Under the pieces are notes generated by a model. The model made no database searches. It worked only from the letters and a program-made list of their open reading frames with translations, and was not told the origin of the DNA. A program made the position numbers and the translations under genes. A stretch of DNA of 64,000 bases from Bacillota bacterium. GTDB taxonomy: Bacteria > Bacillota > Clostridia > Oscillospirales > Ruminococcaceae. The stretch lies in the NCBI GenBank assembly GCA_023457355.1, contig JAEWLW010000072.1, positions 20,226 to 84,225 on the forward strand, written 5' to 3'. Below, piece by piece: positions 14,945 to 23,198 of this stretch (within the stretch, counting starts at the first letter, position 1; every line of letters begins with the position of its first letter).

Positions 14945-14973
14945 ATTCTACCACTATATAAAGTATGTGTCAA
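14945..14973 (-). promoter_or_regulatory. nrdD operon promoter
   Basis: On the minus strand: TTGACA (14973-14968), 17-bp spacer, TAGAAT (14950-14945). NrdR box 2 fills the spacer and box 1 covers the start-site region. Confidence 0.75.
14951..14966 (-). promoter_or_regulatory. NrdR box 2
   Basis: CCACTATATAAAGTAT, 32 bp (three helical turns) from box 1, the spacing usual for paired NrdR boxes. It lies between -35 and -10, so bound NrdR would block RNA polymerase. Confidence 0.65.
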
Positions 14974-15097
14974 TGAAATCCGGCTTTTTTATCCCTAAAA
15001 GCTTTGTCAATATTTTTGTGGTATTTGCCTTCACATTTAGAATATTTCACATTTTTGACACTTTATTTTGTTACAATTAATGTCGAATATTGTAAAT

Positions 15098-16285
15098 TTA
15101 TCTGCGTTTTATCACCGTTGAAGCGAGCATAAATCCACCTGCAACCAGGCCTAAAATGGCGCAAAACAGCCACATTTGGGCGTAGCTGGCGGTGCGGTCA
15201 AACAAAAAACCAGCCAGCGCTACGCCGCTGGCGGACCCCGCCGATGCCGCAAGCGTCAGCCGTGCCACAATGCGGGGATAATCTTTTTGACCGAACATCT
15301 TTGCGGCAAAAACATTGCCGGGTATGGCGTTGGCACACGCACAGCCGGCCAGAAGCGCCGAATATAAAAAACCGATTTGCTGATATGGCACCAGCATCAG
15401 CGCCGTGACCGAACCGGCAGACAGCACGGCGCCCAACAGCACCGCACCGGCCCTGAGGCCGAATTTGTCCAATATTATGCCATAGGCCGGTTTTGAAGCC
15501 ACCATCAGCAACGTAGCCGCCGCCGATATCATCGCCGCAAACATGGGGTTAAACCCAATATCCTGTAGGTAGGGTATGGCGTGATTATAAAGCGACAAAT
15601 TAACAAAATTAGCGCAAAACAGGCCCACAAACAGCAGCCAGAAAGCGGATGTGCGGATAGCCTGGGCGCAGTCGACACCGGTTTCCGTCTCCTTTTCGCA
15701 GCCCGTTCCGGCGCTGGTATCCCGCACCAAAAAAAAGATGGTGGGCAGCAGCACCGCAAAGCCCACCGCGCTTTGCAGCCGATAGGCCCAGCGCCAGCCG
15801 CAACGCTCAATGGTCAACTGCAGCGCCGGAATCATGGCCGATGAAAAAAGGCCCACCCCCGCAAAGGAAGCGCCCATCGCCATGCCCCTGTTATGGCACC
15901 GTTTTTTTTCGATAAGAACACCGACGGTTAACATTGTCAGCCCGTTTATCCCCAGACCGTTGATAAAAGCAAACACATAAAACTGCCACAGCTTTCCACA
16001 GATGGAATAGCCCAGTGGCACAGACGCGCAGATAACGGCGCAAACCAGTAAAATTCGTCGAATAGGCACGCTTTGCAGCAGCCGGCCAAACAGCAGAAGA
16101 ACCATCATGGAGGAAAGTATGGATATGGTGCCGGTCAGAGTAAAGCCGCCGCGTGAGAATCCTAAATCACGGCAAACGGGCGGCACAAACACCCCCATGC
16201 AATTGCTGAAAACGCCAATGCCTGTTCCGGTTATTAATGCCCCTGTCAAAATCGTTTTTCGTTGCGTACCGGTCCTGTTGTTCAT
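15098..16285 (-). CDS. MFS transporter (12 TM)
   Basis: A 395-residue major facilitator protein with about twelve membrane helices in two halves joined by a hydrophilic loop (near 195-210, RDTSAGTGCEKETETG). The first half has CRDLGFSRGGFTLTGTISIL, which resembles monocarboxylate/oxalate-formate type MFS carriers. The substrate is not predictable. ATG 16285 is chosen because GGGGAGTG lies 6 nt before it; a GTG at 16294 falls in this site. It is divergent from the arsR-P-type ATPase pair over a 125-bp region, so a link to metal regulation is possible but not shown. Confidence 0.8.
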   Translation of the reverse strand: MNNRTGTQRKTILTGALITGTGIGVFSNCMGVFVPPVCRDLGFSRGGFTLTGTISILSSMMVLLLFGRLLQSVPIRRILLVCAVICASVPLGYSICGKLWQFYVFAFINGLGINGLTMLTVGVLIEKKRCHNRGMAMGASFAGVGLFSSAMIPALQLTIERCGWRWAYRLQSAVGFAVLLPTIFFLVRDTSAGTGCEKETETGVDCAQAIRTSAFWLLFVGLFCANFVNLSLYNHAIPYLQDIGFNPMFAAMISAAATLLMVASKPAYGIILDKFGLRAGAVLLGAVLSAGSVTALMLVPYQQIGFLYSALLAGCACANAIPGNVFAAKMFGQKDYPRIVARLTLAASAGSASGVALAGFLFDRTASYAQMWLFCAILGLVAGGFMLASTVIKRR

Positions 16286-16352
16286 AATTTTCACTCCCCA
16301 AGAATAGTCTGCCCACAGCGAAAAAATCTTTCCAAGGAAATTTAATATATGC

Positions 16353-16381
16353 TTGACTGCTTATATGTTCATATGTTAATA
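16353..16381 (+). promoter_or_regulatory. arsR-ATPase promoter with palindromic operator
   Basis: TTGACT (16353-16358), 17-bp spacer, TTAATA (16376-16381). Inside the spacer ATATGTTCATAT (16363-16374) is a dyad of the kind bound by ArsR/SmtB repressors (ATATGAA-like arms). Repression in the absence of metal is inferred. Confidence 0.6.
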
Positions 16382-16410
16382 TATAAATAAACTAGTAGCG
16401 AGGTGAAAGA

Positions 16411-16737
16411 ATGTCCTGTAACACTTCTCATAATCCGCCTGCCACTGCCATTCCCACAGAACGGGAGCTGGATCTGCTGACCCAGATCTTTTCCATTTTT
16501 GCCGATTCAACCCGCATACGGATCATTTGCGCATTGCAGGATGATGAACTCAGTGTCAATGAGATATGCGCTGCCCTTGAGATGAGTCAGCCCGCCATCT
16601 CACACCAGCTGCGCATTCTTAAAAATGCCCGGGTTGTAAAATGCCGCCGCGACGGGCGCAGCAGCTATTATTCCCTGGACGACGCACATGTCTCTTTAAT
16701 TTTGAAAATGGGCTTAGAACATGTAAGGGAGATTTGA
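16411..16737 (+). CDS. ArsR/SmtB-family metal-responsive repressor
   Basis: A 108-residue winged-helix repressor. The helix-turn-helix is SVNEICAALEMSQPAISHQLRIL and the wing is CRRDGRSSYYSL. In the last helix D-x-H...H-x2-E (DDAHVSLILKMGLEHVRE) reproduces the alpha-5 metal site of CzrA/SmtB with Glu instead of the last His, pointing to Zn(II)-type (or Co/Ni) sensing; no CxC arsenic site exists in helix 3. It is 2 nt upstream of the metal ATPase gene, which it most likely represses. GAGGTG precedes the ATG. Confidence 0.9.
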   Translation: MSCNTSHNPPATAIPTERELDLLTQIFSIFADSTRIRIICALQDDELSVNEICAALEMSQPAISHQLRILKNARVVKCRRDGRSSYYSLDDAHVSLILKMGLEHVREI

Positions 16738-16739
16738 TT

Positions 16740-19004
16740 ATGACCCATCAGCATCACGCCGACCACTGCCACAACCACAAATGTGCCTGCCACGCGCAGC
16801 CCAAAGCTGCCGCGAGCCCCAATGCCACCCCCGAGGGTGATTGCGGCGGCGGGCAGGATCATCCGCCGGGCGACGACCCCGAAGACCCCGCCCAACGAAC
16901 CCTGCACTTACATGATGAAACACACCGGGAAACGGACGGTCCTCACAAGGATAGCGCTGTGCCCCTTGGTCATCATGGCGCACATCCTCACACAGGCACC
17001 ATAGCATGCTGCGATGGCACATGCGCCGGGCATGACGATATGTGCCAAACGGACGATGAAATACATGAACACCATCATGACCACCAAAACGGCCCGGCAT
17101 CCGATCACTGCGCCTGCTGCGGGGATGGCTGCGGCTGCGGCCACAGTCATGACGAAGCGATCGCCGCGCCCTTTTCCCGCCCGCTGACCATTGTTGGCAT
17201 TGTATTGGCTGCCGCGGCCTTCTTGCCGGCCTGGGGCACATGGGCCCCGTGGATTCTCGGCACCGGCACACTGCTCATCGGTTATCCGCTTTTTATCGCG
17301 GGTCTGGGTGCTGTTTTCAAATCTTTTGCGCTTGATGAGCTCACCTTAATGACCATTGCGGTTATCGCGTCGTTCGGTTTGGCCGCTACCTCCGCCGACC
17401 CGATGGAAAGTCTGTTCGAGGCGTTTGCCGTTACGGCACTATTCCGGCTGGGCAATTATCTGGAGGCGCGCGCGATCGCTAAAAGCCAGCGCGACATTGA
17501 AGCACTGACCAACATTCGGCCCGACACCGCGCTGCTTCTGTCTTCCGACGGCCAAACCCGCCAGGTTGCAGCCGAGCTGGTGCCTGTCGGCAGCCTGATA
17601 CAGCTTCGGGCGGGTGACCGCATTCCGATCGACTGCGAAATTGTCTCGGGTGCCGGTTATGTTGATCTTTCGGCCATTACCGGCGAACCGATACCGGTTC
17701 AGGGGGAGCCCGGAACAAAACTGCCTTCGGGCGCCATGAATCTTGACGGGTTGCTCACCTGCCGCACAGCAACAACATTTGACGATTCCGCCGCCTCGCG
17801 CATTATCCGGATGGTACGTGAAGCCGCCGACAAAAAAGGCACTGCCGAAAAACTGATTTCGCGCTTTGCCAAAATCTATACGCCCGCCGTGGTATTACTG
17901 GCCGTGCTGCTGGCCGTGTTGCCGCCCCTGCTGGGCCATGGATCCTTCGGAATGTGGCTTTCCCGCGCGCTGGTGTTTCTTGTGGCCTCCTGCCCTTGTG
18001 CACTGGTCATTTCGGTACCGCTGACCTTCTTTGCGGGCATCGGCACCGCTTCGCGCGCAGGCATTCTGGTCAAGGGCACCCGCTATCTTGAACGGCTTGC
18101 TAAAACCGACTGTATCGCTTTTGATAAAACCGGTACTTTGACGCAAGGTATTCCCACCGTTTCGGAGATGAAACTCGCCGAAGGATTTAACCGCGGCACG
18201 CTGCTCGCCTTTGCCGCCGCAGCCGAACAAAGCTCCAACCACCCGGCCGCGAAGGCCGTTCTGGCCTACGCCGGAAAACAGCCCGCTTTACCGATAGCAG
18301 ACTTTACCGAGCACAGCGGCATGGGGGTCTCGCTGATGTGCGAGGGCAAGCGTATCCTGTGCGGCTCGTTTCGCCTCATGGCCCGGAACGGCGTTGATTA
18401 TGCACCGCTTGCACCCGCCAATATCTATTTGGCGGTGGACAACGTTCTGGCGTGCGCCTTTACCCTGACCGACCTTCCCCGCCAGGAAGCAGCACAGGCG
18501 CTGGAGATGCTGCGCGGCATGGGCATCACCGATTTCGCCATGCTGACCGGCGACGCGCTGGAAGCGTCCGAAAAGGTTGCCCACCCGCTTGGCATTGTCA
18601 ATGTGTTCGCACAGCTTTTGCCGGAGCAAAAATCCGGGCATCTTGCCACACTGCGCAGCAGCCACCACACCACCCTGTTTGTGGGCGACGGTATTAACGA
18701 TGCCCCGGTGCTGGCTGGTGCCGATGTCGGCATTGCGATGGGCCTGGGCACCGACACGGCGATAGAAGCCGCCGACGTGGTGCTGGTCAGCGAACAGCTG
18801 ACCGCTATTCCCCGCGCAATTAAAATAGCGCGTAAAACGGTGGCGAAAGCCAACCAGAATATCGCATTTGCGCTTACAATCAAAATTTCTGTGTTGCTGC
18901 TGGGCGCACTGGGCCTTGCCACCATGTGGATGGCCGTGTTTGCAGACGTCGGTGTCACCATTCTGGCTGTGCTCAACGCTCTGACACTGTTATCCAGAAA
19001 ATAG
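16740..19004 (+). CDS. Zn/Cd/Pb-exporting P1B-type ATPase with His/Cys-rich N-terminus
   Basis: A 754-residue heavy-metal ATPase. The usual N-terminal ferredoxin-like metal domain (GMTCxxC) is missing; instead the first about 145 residues contain about 25 His and 13 Cys, including clusters such as HEHHHDH and CACCGDGCGCGHSH. The core is intact: TGEP (314-317), SCPCAL (417-422, CPC metal site typical of Zn/Cd/Pb or Cu transporters), DKTGTLT with phosphorylated D462, SSNHP for ATP binding and GDGINDAPVL. The Zn-type repressor next door favours zinc/cadmium efflux across the cell membrane. ATG 16740 lies 2 nt after arsR, with AAGGGAG before it. Confidence 0.9.
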   Translation: MTHQHHADHCHNHKCACHAQPKAAASPNATPEGDCGGGQDHPPGDDPEDPAQRTLHLHDETHRETDGPHKDSAVPLGHHGAHPHTGTIACCDGTCAGHDDMCQTDDEIHEHHHDHQNGPASDHCACCGDGCGCGHSHDEAIAAPFSRPLTIVGIVLAAAAFLPAWGTWAPWILGTGTLLIGYPLFIAGLGAVFKSFALDELTLMTIAVIASFGLAATSADPMESLFEAFAVTALFRLGNYLEARAIAKSQRDIEALTNIRPDTALLLSSDGQTRQVAAELVPVGSLIQLRAGDRIPIDCEIVSGAGYVDLSAITGEPIPVQGEPGTKLPSGAMNLDGLLTCRTATTFDDSAASRIIRMVREAADKKGTAEKLISRFAKIYTPAVVLLAVLLAVLPPLLGHGSFGMWLSRALVFLVASCPCALVISVPLTFFAGIGTASRAGILVKGTRYLERLAKTDCIAFDKTGTLTQGIPTVSEMKLAEGFNRGTLLAFAAAAEQSSNHPAAKAVLAYAGKQPALPIADFTEHSGMGVSLMCEGKRILCGSFRLMARNGVDYAPLAPANIYLAVDNVLACAFTLTDLPRQEAAQALEMLRGMGITDFAMLTGDALEASEKVAHPLGIVNVFAQLLPEQKSGHLATLRSSHHTTLFVGDGINDAPVLAGADVGIAMGLGTDTAIEAADVVLVSEQLTAIPRAIKIARKTVAKANQNIAFALTIKISVLLLGALGLATMWMAVFADVGVTILAVLNALTLLSRK

Positions 19005-19020
19005 CCCCCTTCCAAAAATA

Positions 19021-19067
19021 CAGGCCGGCGTACAGTCCCGCAAAGGAACTGCACGCCAGCCTTTTTT
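19021..19067 (+). terminator. Terminator of the arsR-ATPase operon
   Basis: GGCCGGCGTACAGT pairs with ACTGCACGCCAGCC (one or two mismatches) and is followed by TTTTTT, starting 17 nt after the ATPase stop codon. Confidence 0.75.
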
Positions 19068-19428
19068 AAACCGCTCAAACGGCCTATTCAGCGTTTGTGG
19101 CAACCGGTGCCGTTGCCGCTGGCCCGACCGCCCGCAAAAGGCGCGCTTTATTTTTTACAGTGCAAAGCGGCGAAGGCAGGGGCGGACGCCCGGCAAGGGC
19201 AACAACGCGGCTATATGCCAAACAGGAATCGGGCAAGTTTAAGCGTTAAACAGCTCGAGTTGATTAACCTGAAAAGCGGCCTGACAGTCGCGAAGCCATT
19301 TTTCGCGCTGCAAGCGCACGACCAAGGCAGATTGATGCCTGACGAGGAGGACGGCGCGGCAGGGTAGAAAACAGGGCGCAACGGCGGGATGGTTTTTAAG
19401 TTCGTCGGTTATATAGCCCTCGGAAGCA
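19068..19428. other. Gene-free intergenic region
   Basis: About 360 bp between two convergent terminators. No gene is supported. The stretch CTGACAGTCGCGAAG...TTTTCGCGCTGC at about 19279-19315 and CGACCAAGGCAGATTGATGCC near 19319 look like pieces of intergenic repeats, but no second copy in the window is convincing. Confidence 0.4.
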
Positions 19429-19461
19429 AAGGAGCGGGCCCTGCACGGAACCGCTCCTTAC
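19429..19461 (-). terminator. Terminator-like hairpin after the P-type-ATPase-like gene
   Basis: AAGGAGCGG/CCGCTCCTT, a 9-bp perfect stem with a 13-nt loop; on the minus strand it follows the stop codon by about 10 nt, with a weak U-tract. Confidence 0.6.
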
Positions 19462-19470
19462 GCGACAGCT

Positions 19471-21909
19471 TTAAATTTTTTTCAGGTTGGGAATCAGCGC
19501 CACGGCAAAAGCCCAGAAAAGCTGAAAGATAATCAGCTGCCCAAAGCCCATTGCCGATACGGCGCCGGTGAAGGCCAGGAACGCCACGAGCGCGTAGCCC
19601 AGCACCAAGCTGGCCATTTGCAACACGGTGCCGACCACCATCGCCTGTTTTAAGGTGTGGATGGCCGCCAGTGCCCGCAACCGGGCAGCGGCCCCAGGCA
19701 GTGACATCATATAGGCCTTGGCCCGCTCCCTGGGCGCGGTCAGCGCCAGATACCGTTCACGCAGGTCGGAGGGGACAAGCTGGATAAACTCTTCCGGATA
19801 ATGATAATCCGCCGCAATTTTGCGCGGGGTAATGTTGGGGTCGGTGGCGTGCACAATCAGGCTGAGCTCCTTCTTCGCCAACACCCGCAGCCACTTGGCT
19901 ACCTCCGGGTTGGGGCGGTAGCTCAACACAAACATCGCTGTCACCTCACCCGAATTGGCGAGATAGAGTATCTCCCGGTCACCCTTAACATATTTTTTTT
20001 CATAGTCCTGTGACGGCATTTCAACGCCGTGGGCACTCATAAGTGCGCGGTTACCGATCAGAACCATCTTATCGCCCACCTGTGCGCTCAGGCCCTTGCC
20101 ATCCTTGTAAACAACGTCGGTAACCGGTTTGAGAATATCGTTTTTGTTGCCGATCATCTCCATAAAAATGTTTTTCAACAGGCCATCCACCTGTGACATC
20201 AGGCTGGCTGCATCCAAAATAGCCTCATCAATACGACTCTGGGCAAAAGCTTTGATGCCATGCATTTCAACAGCGCCGACGGGGTACAATTCGCTGGAGT
20301 CAACCGCAACACAGTTCATGTCTTCGAAGGTTTCCACGGCTTCATAACCCGAAATGAAGGCGCCCTCGCCCGAAAGGCGCTTCGCAGCCCGAAGCAAAGG
20401 CAGGTTGCCGACAATGGTAGGCGTCAGGGGCGAAGCCATGCAAAGTACAACACAAAAAATGGTGAACGCCTCCAGCAGCGAATGCTCAAACACCAGCCAG
20501 CATACCAGCGAAAGCCCCACGGCAAACAACAAAAAGATCGGCGCGATATAGCGGCTGAAATTTTCAGAATAATCGTCGCTGTAGGAGAGCTTTAAAAACT
20601 TCTCCGGGAAGCCCACCTTGACAGGGTAGGCGATTGCAGGCTCCGAAAAGCCCTGCCCCTCGGCCAGCTTATCCGCCAGCTTATCGCCCGAAAGAAGATA
20701 TTCCCCCGTGCGCTGCGCATCCACCGAAACGACGGCAAAATTGCGCTCAATGCGGGTGATCATCATACGCTTGCCGATGGTGTTGGCAAACAGCGTCAAT
20801 CCAGCAACAACAAAATAAAAATTGCTTTGTCCGGTGTGTATCTGATCCGGGTTCATAATCAATGCGACACCGTGCGCTATAACAGCCAATGTGCAAAGCG
20901 CTGCAGGTGTGTCGTGGTCAGCCTTCAGCGTAAACAGCGACACCAGCCCCCCGCCAATAACCGCGTTGGCAGCCAGCGCACTGACAACAAACACCACCAG
21001 ATTGAGCATCATGAACACGCGCATATCCACCTCTGGACAAATCGGGTTCAAAAGCGGCAGGGGATAAAGGTTGCACAGCGCCAGATAAAGCAGCAGAACC
21101 GCACATCCGCCGGTAATGAGCAAACGGGTTGAGAGGCCGCGCTTTATGCTCAGGATATCCGCGCGCACGTCCCGCACGTCGGCAGGGGTCTGGTACTCGC
21201 CCTCTTCGTCCTCCTCCACCGACGGCGCCTTAGGCGCTTTGGTGCGGGCACGCGGCGGGGGGGAAGCATCCTCGCGCGTTTTCTTCACCTTCTTAGGCGA
21301 TTTTTGCTTGATGTTTTCAGCGCTCTTTGCGTTTTCAGGCACCGGGGCCGCCATCGTTTTGCTGTGGCGAAGGCCCCCAAAATACTGGCTGATGCCCTCC
21401 AGCCCTTCCGGTTCAGCGCTTGCTGCCGGCCCCTCCGACTCAATTTTAGCCGCCTGCTGCTCCTTTTCAATCGTCGAAAAGGAGCTTTGCATAAACTTCT
21501 GTACTTTTTCCTGCCTGCGCAGTTGCAGGCCATCGTCCTCCTGCGGGCGAACAGCGGGAATAACCCGTGTCTTGTCGCTCAATGTGCCGGCAGCCGTCGC
21601 CCGGTTGGTCGGTAAATCGGTGCGCGTCACTACGGCGGAACGTTCCGCCGGCTTTGGTGCAGGCTCGGCTTTTTTTGCAAACGGGGAGTCTTCCACCGGT
21701 TTTTGAAACCCGCTTTTCGCACGTTTAGGCGCATCAAATTCGCCGGTCATCCCCTTGAGCTGAAACGGCGCCGTATTGCCCTGACTGGACTTCGCGGGCG
21801 CCTTTGGGCGCTCAGGCTCCGTCGCCGAATAAAGCGATGCCTTTTTCAGCGATTCCTTCTTGCGCTGCACTTCCGCCAAAATATCATCCACATTGTAGTT
21901 ACTGGCCAT
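19471..21909 (-). CDS. Degenerate P-type-ATPase-like membrane protein with disordered N-terminus
   Basis: An 812-residue protein. Residues 1-245 are charged, low-complexity and probably disordered. From about 260 it has the layout of a P1B-type ATPase: helices near 262-284, 298-325, 334-352 and 363-380, a soluble actuator-sized part (385-450), two helices (455-500) where CPC would lie but MASPLTP (491-497) is found, then a P/N-domain-sized soluble part (505-735) and two C-terminal helices (755-805). GAFISGYEAVETFEDMNCVAVD matches the family's GILVKGTRYLERLAKTDCIAFD block, but DKTGTLT has become D537-SSELYP, TGE, HP and GDGxND are missing. It should not be phosphorylated or pump ions. It may be a membrane scaffold. 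It lies 14 nt downstream of rlmB. Confidence 0.8.
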   Translation of the reverse strand: MASNYNVDDILAEVQRKKESLKKASLYSATEPERPKAPAKSSQGNTAPFQLKGMTGEFDAPKRAKSGFQKPVEDSPFAKKAEPAPKPAERSAVVTRTDLPTNRATAAGTLSDKTRVIPAVRPQEDDGLQLRRQEKVQKFMQSSFSTIEKEQQAAKIESEGPAASAEPEGLEGISQYFGGLRHSKTMAAPVPENAKSAENIKQKSPKKVKKTREDASPPPRARTKAPKAPSVEEDEEGEYQTPADVRDVRADILSIKRGLSTRLLITGGCAVLLLYLALCNLYPLPLLNPICPEVDMRVFMMLNLVVFVVSALAANAVIGGGLVSLFTLKADHDTPAALCTLAVIAHGVALIMNPDQIHTGQSNFYFVVAGLTLFANTIGKRMMITRIERNFAVVSVDAQRTGEYLLSGDKLADKLAEGQGFSEPAIAYPVKVGFPEKFLKLSYSDDYSENFSRYIAPIFLLFAVGLSLVCWLVFEHSLLEAFTIFCVVLCMASPLTPTIVGNLPLLRAAKRLSGEGAFISGYEAVETFEDMNCVAVDSSELYPVGAVEMHGIKAFAQSRIDEAILDAASLMSQVDGLLKNIFMEMIGNKNDILKPVTDVVYKDGKGLSAQVGDKMVLIGNRALMSAHGVEMPSQDYEKKYVKGDREILYLANSGEVTAMFVLSYRPNPEVAKWLRVLAKKELSLIVHATDPNITPRKIAADYHYPEEFIQLVPSDLRERYLALTAPRERAKAYMMSLPGAAARLRALAAIHTLKQAMVVGTVLQMASLVLGYALVAFLAFTGAVSAMGFGQLIIFQLFWAFAVALIPNLKKI

Positions 21910-21923
21910 CCTACCCGCCCCTT

Positions 21924-22679
21924 CTACTTTGCTTTGATTCCTTTTCTCTGCCGCGTGATTTCATACAGCAGGATGCCCGCCGCGACCGAAGCGTTCAGTG
22001 AGTTGACCTGACCGCACATCGGCAGGCTGACCACCACATCGCTGCGTTCTTTCAGCAGGCGGGAAACGCCGCCGCCTTCGGATCCTATTACCAACGCGAC
22101 CGCGCCGGAATAATCCACCGTGCACCAGCTTTCGCCGTCCATGTCGGCGGCGTATATCCACACATTCTTCTTTTTAAGCGCTTCAACGGTTAATGCAAGG
22201 TTTGAAACCCGCGCCACCGGCAGATGCTGGGCGGCACCGGCCGAAGCCTTCATCACCGCAGCCGTCAGCCCCGCGCCATGCCGCTTGGGGACGATGACCC
22301 CGTGCGCCCCTGCCGCATCGGCGGAGCGAATGATCGCCCCAAGGTTGTGCGGGTCTTCAATGCCGTCGGCAATGACCACAAAAACCGGCTCGTCACCGGC
22401 CCGTTCAAAAATATCTTCCACCGTTGCGTAATCACAGGCCGCCGCAAAAGCCACGACACCCTGATGGTTCATGCCGGGGCAAAGCGACTCTATCTTCTCG
22501 CGCGCGACATCCTTAACGGGAACGCCCTGTTCCTTTGCCATGGCCATTATCTTTTGAAGGCTGCCGCCTTCGGTTTTAATCATCAAGACTTTGTTGACCG
22601 GTCGCCCTGAGCGGAGCAACTCTATCACAGGGTTGCGCCCCACCACCATTTCGTCCGATAAATCCCTTATATCCTGCAT
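21924..22679 (-). CDS. rlmB: TrmH/RlmB family rRNA 2'-O-methyltransferase
   Basis: A 251-residue SPOUT methyltransferase. An N-terminal substrate-binding domain (VVGRNPVIELLRSGRPVNKV, to about 80) precedes the knotted domain with the three TrmH motifs: DGIEDPHNLGAIIRSADAAG, VIGSEGGGVSRLLKE and VSLPMCGQVNSLNASVAAGI. It would methylate a ribose in 23S rRNA (G2251 for RlmB) using SAM. It is the first gene of a two-gene unit with the degenerate ATPase-like gene. Confidence 0.9.
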   Translation of the reverse strand: MQDIRDLSDEMVVGRNPVIELLRSGRPVNKVLMIKTEGGSLQKIMAMAKEQGVPVKDVAREKIESLCPGMNHQGVVAFAAACDYATVEDIFERAGDEPVFVVIADGIEDPHNLGAIIRSADAAGAHGVIVPKRHGAGLTAAVMKASAGAAQHLPVARVSNLALTVEALKKKNVWIYAADMDGESWCTVDYSGAVALVIGSEGGGVSRLLKERSDVVVSLPMCGQVNSLNASVAAGILLYEITRQRKGIKAK

Positions 22680-23129
22680 GTATTTCTCCTATTAATCAGC
22701 TTGTTTAAGCAATGACGATACAATTTATATTATAGCAGATTATGTCACTAAAACAAGCATCAGGTACAAAATATGGTGTTTGTTACCGATTTTATGAACC
22801 GGGCCGATACAGAAGCGGATTTTTATCTGCCTGCCTGTGTTCTGGTGGTTTTTCGCCAGTATTCATTCCTATTTTAACCAGTCGTGAAATTTAATATACT
22901 ATTTAAAAAAATTTTGCGGTCGTCAAAGCCCTGTTTTTACCCTTAGTAATTTTGAACATTCCACACAGGCGGTGGGGTATGTTGAAAACTCTGTTGAAAC
23001 TGTGGAATTCCACCTGTAATATAAAGCCTTTTAGCTGTTAGAATAAAAAGTCAAATAATTTTGTGCAAAAAAACTTTGTTACCAGCAGTTTATACCCCTT
23101 GTCGTGTTCAGTCACATTTTGTCTAAAAC
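22680..23129. other. Gene-free region between rlmB and the OGG gene
   Basis: About 450 AT-rich bp between divergent genes. It has no supportable ORF. ACAGGCGGTGG (about 22965) and CCACCTGT (about 23010) can close a stem-loop of about 50 nt, which may belong to a leader or small RNA; evidence is weak. It must hold the rlmB promoter on the minus strand. Confidence 0.4.
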
Positions 23130-23157
23130 TTGCATTTTTTGCGCTGGATGTTATACT
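23130..23157 (+). promoter_or_regulatory. Promoter of the OGG gene
   Basis: TTGCAT (23130-23135), 16-bp spacer, TATACT (23152-23157), about 40 nt upstream of the start codon. Confidence 0.55.
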
Positions 23158-23198
23158 AATAACGGTGCATAAAAGCACCTGAAGGAAAGGTGAGCCAT

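Noticed and set aside
22950..23040. DnaA boxes / origin-like region
   Set aside because: CTGTGGAAT resembles a DnaA box only partly, no cluster of TTATCCACA and no dnaA/dnaN nearby.
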